Of a stretch of DNA of 64,000 bases, positions 61,040 through 64,000 are shown piece by piece (position 1 is the stretch's first letter; each line of letters begins with the position of its first letter). The stretch spans positions 11,161,501-11,225,500 of the forward strand of contig NC_092573.1 in NCBI RefSeq assembly GCF_037975245.1, read 5' to 3'. This stretch comes from Apostichopus japonicus. Its lineage: Eukaryota > Echinodermata > Holothuroidea > Aspidochirotida > Stichopodidae. The notes under the pieces were generated by a model, which had not been told where the DNA came from, ran no database searches, and saw nothing but the letters and a program-made list of their open reading frames with translations. The position numbers were made by a program, and so were the translations under genes.

Positions 61040-62371
61040 GTAGTTGCGAAGCTGGATCGGAAAAGAGTAAGTGTATTTTCTGGCCTAGGCCTACTACAAC
61101 AAGGACTAACTTGGTATTATTATTACTAACTTACAGTAGGCTAATTCTTATAATTTCGTTCAGTTAGTTGGGCCCTAAATTAGGAACGGCGACGATAAAG
61201 TTAGGCGTAGGCTAGGGCTATATTAACTTTTATCTGTGGTACATCATGAAAAATCCAGAATAACAAGCATAAGATGTTTACATGTCATTTTGCCCAATAT
61301 TATAATGTGCTCCCACCTATCTATATACTCAGAGTCATAGCTCATATGTTTCACAGTAAATGACATCCTTATATTTTGCCATTTTTGTTGGAAGGGCTGC
61401 AATTTTTGTTACAAGAGAAAACGCTTGTGACAGGTACTTTCAAACATATCAAACTGCTTTCTTAAATGAACTTTCCTAACTTCCTTGTTATTTTCTTTCC
61501 CAATTTTCAATACTTAGATTAATCTAGAAGCTGTTCCCCAACCAACTGCAGTGAAAATAAAGGCAGGATTCTGCAGAATGTACATCTCCATCTAAAGGTA
61601 GCATGATCTTATAGACATGTGCTTGATATTACCGAAAAACAGTTGGGAAATGGGGGAGGGGAGGGTGGTGACAGGCATTAAAGATTTAAGTAGTCAGTTT
61701 TGAACGGGATAAAAGGAATCTCCACCAGTAAAACATCGAGGCATGTATATGGGGGCAAGCTACCAGACAAAAAGGAGGCAGCAGTATTACGGCCGAAAGG
61801 TCCCCATAAATAGGTTTTAATAGAGTGATGAATGGGGAGGGGGGGGGGGGGTGGGGGAGAAAATGTGGTACAGAAGTGTAAGCTAGGGTAATACAAGGAA
61901 GAATGGAAAACTTTCATACATCTATAGAGTATTCTATAGCAGAAGTGAGTACAGGGGCCAAATTTTTAGAAACAGTACTCGTTGAAAGCAAAATAGTAAT
62001 TAAAACTGCACATTGGGCAGGCTGACTAGGGGATAATATACATTGTATTTTATCCATCATATCCGCCTGCCTGACGAGAGTGGTTGAGGAGGCTATACCT
62101 GATGGCTTCACAGGAAAATATAAAGGCTACATCTATAGTTACTGAGAGAAGGGAGATTACATTGTAGTTATACTATATGAAACCAAGCTGAAGTCATTTG
62201 CAATGCTCATGGTGTGAGTGGCCCATATTTTTGCAGCCACACAAAGCAGGAGGATATGCTCTCCTTCAGAAAAGATAAGTGAACCATCTAGGCAGCTGAC
62301 CCCTGTCCAAGAGCAGCCTACTGTATGTGTGTGGTATAATAAGTGTTTATTCTAATTTTCAGTGAATGTAA

Positions 62372-62608
62372 CACAGTTATGTAGAAGTCCAGTGTTCATT
62401 GGTCCCCCTACCACCATTGAAGTTGCTGACTGGACCAACAGAGACAAGAACACCATCAAAGCAACCAGGACCATCTCACAGTGGCGATGATGGTCCGTCT
62501 GCTGCTGTGGAATCCACATCGGGATACACCGAAAAACCGCCAGGTAGTCCGGACTACACTCCATCAGTTAACTCATCTGAACATGACAAAGATGACGCTT
62601 CAAGGTAA
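62372..62608 (+). other. Open Pro/Ser-rich reading frame, possible exon
   Basis: A frame of 79 codons with PSKQPGPSHSGDDGPSAAVE and PGSPDYTPSVNSSEHDKDDA, ending at a possible donor AG|GTAATT. An acceptor TTTTCAG lies at 62362, but the frame has stops just after it, so the 5' boundary is unclear. The product is not recognised; the composition fits a linker between domains. Confidence 0.25.
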
Positions 62609-64000
62609 TTTTCAAGATTGATAGTAGATAAGTCCGGAAAATCAATTGGTGCCATAACTTTCTGGAAAGAGGATCATTATTAATTTTGACACCAACACTG
62701 TGGGGTAGTCTGGAATGTGTGGTGAGGCCATCAGTCTTTACTTCAATTAGCATATACATACTGTATCTGGTAGAGTTGTCACAGCTGTATGTGAACAAGA
62801 AATAAAGGCACAAACAAGTAGTTGGATTTAACAGAGTATATTATATCTTCACTTGGCTGGATATCTGCTACTGAATACAAATGGTGAAAGTTGCATCTTA
62901 TACACTCTTTTACTATGGATTACAAGGGGATGGGATAGGATGTTACTCTGTCCACATGTTTACTTTACTACATAAACAGTGGTTAAGCTACTGAGACAAT
63001 GACCACACATCCTGCTGAAGATTACATAATCCATAATATTAGGTGCACAAACAGGTGTAGGGTTTTGTTGTAATCAGTAAAAAATATATTGGAATTGTTC
63101 AGGCACAAGTTGTCAGGTAAACCTGACCCATGTATCCACACCAATTGAGGTGTACTCAGCTGTCGCCTTAGTTGGGCATCCAAAGACTCGACTGACAACT
63201 GTGCCATGCCTATTGACCGAAATGGAGTGATTGGAATGCCTCTATCTAAATGGTATGTTTTTATGAACTATTATTATATTATTCTTCATATCTTTACTAT
63301 TCTACAGATTATGTATGGGAACTTCTTGACTGCTTGAAACAACTTCTGCAGAAGTGGATCTCTGGGAGAGGAGTGTCCTGTTCCTGTCAGAAAAGAGCCC
63401 CCACCACTTGCAAGCTCCTATGTTCATCCGAACAATAAGGATGCCATAAAACAACACCGAAGCAGATTTCAAAAGCTTTGCTGAAATACGGTAGTTGATG
63501 GCCTCCCAATTTCTAAATTTGTTTCATTGTAGTGGGGAGCAATCGACTCTGTGAATCGTCTGTTCACATGATGTTTTGGCACAGCTGCAGAGCAGTGTTA
63601 ATTAACAGGTCGCTACCAGCCTTTAGGGAAGTTGCTAAAGTTTTACATTAAAGTTTTACTTACATCTGGTTTCCATTCTAACTAAATGATAACATTATAT
63701 TTAAAAAAAAAGTTCCAATGACAAGTATTCCTCTCTAGAGAGCTTAGACTTCATAAATATAAATTTCATGCTGACTTACTATTTGTATGCAACTTTGGTG
63801 TTTCAAACATGTTGCCAAGTTTTTGTTTTTCTCAAAAAGAATTGACAGAAATTTGCTGTTTGTTCCCCGCATGGGATAAAATGTGATTTTTTTTATCCCA
63901 TTTATGATCAAGTAACCTTGATATTCCATGGATTAATGAACAATTTCAGATTGATTTTCATTACACTTTTATTAAAATGAAAGCCTAAGCTCTCCAGATC

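Larger units (their letters stand above)
60475..64000. other. Non-duplicated sequence, possible 5' part of a THAP-type element
   Basis: Homology to copy 1 stops at 60474. What follows has a CRE-like TGACGTCAC (60623-60631), a THAP fragment, a strong donor AAAAGA|GTAAGT at 61067, a G-run (61836-61850) and an open stretch at 62372-62608. No right-hand terminal repeat is visible in the window. Confidence 0.4.

Noticed and set aside
63250-63438. Plus-strand 62-codon frame after an acceptor-like CTACAG
   Set aside because: No recognisable motif and no donor; insufficient to call an exon.

Overview
This is a piece of an animal nuclear genome. It is AT-rich, has long introns with GT-AG splice sites, and is crowded with transposon debris, microsatellites and G/C homopolymers. 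Two protein genes are recognisable. One is a GBA2-type non-lysosomal glucosylceramidase. The other is a short-chain-collagen-like secreted protein of a kind found mainly in marine invertebrates. Together with tRNA-derived SINEs and hAT-like elements they suggest a marine invertebrate, probably a deuterostome such as an echinoderm. The species is not determined.

Layout. (1) 1-18885: minus-strand GBA2 homologue; exons at 3035-3150 and 6030-6118 lie among long introns with repeats, and the remaining 3' exons are off the left edge. (2) 18886-36552: copy 1 of a large segmental duplication. It holds the GBA2 first coding exon (19704-19891, minus), a probable GBA2 5' untranslated exon near 21.3 kb, a 3.8-kb fold-back transposon (25697-29494), and exons 1-2 of the collagen-like gene (plus). 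(3) 36553-45717: collagen-like exons 3-6, with introns containing a solo LTR, a CCAAT-palindrome minisatellite and SINE copies. (4) 45718-60474: copy 2 of the duplication in the same orientation, with its own GBA2 first exon and collagen-like exons 1-2, but lacking the 3.8-kb element and carrying two hAT-like insertions and a SINE of its own. (5) 60475-64000: sequence not homologous to copy 1, containing a degenerate THAP-domain fragment, possibly the start of a THAP-type transposon.

The two genes are divergently oriented, with translation starts about 13.5 kb apart in copy 1. The duplication breakpoints fall in GBA2 intron 1 and collagen-like intron 2, so the duplicated unit carries the 5' ends of both genes. 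Because the collagen-like 3' exons lie between the copies, the simplest reading is a tandem unit of about 26.8 kb (18886-45717) whose second copy is interrupted at 60.47 kb. On that reading, exons 3-6 of the second collagen-like gene would lie beyond 64 kb.

Exon and intron boundaries were worked out by eye from reading frame, splice consensus and matching phases. Most transposon calls rest on visible terminal repeats, target-site duplications, or presence/absence between the two copies.
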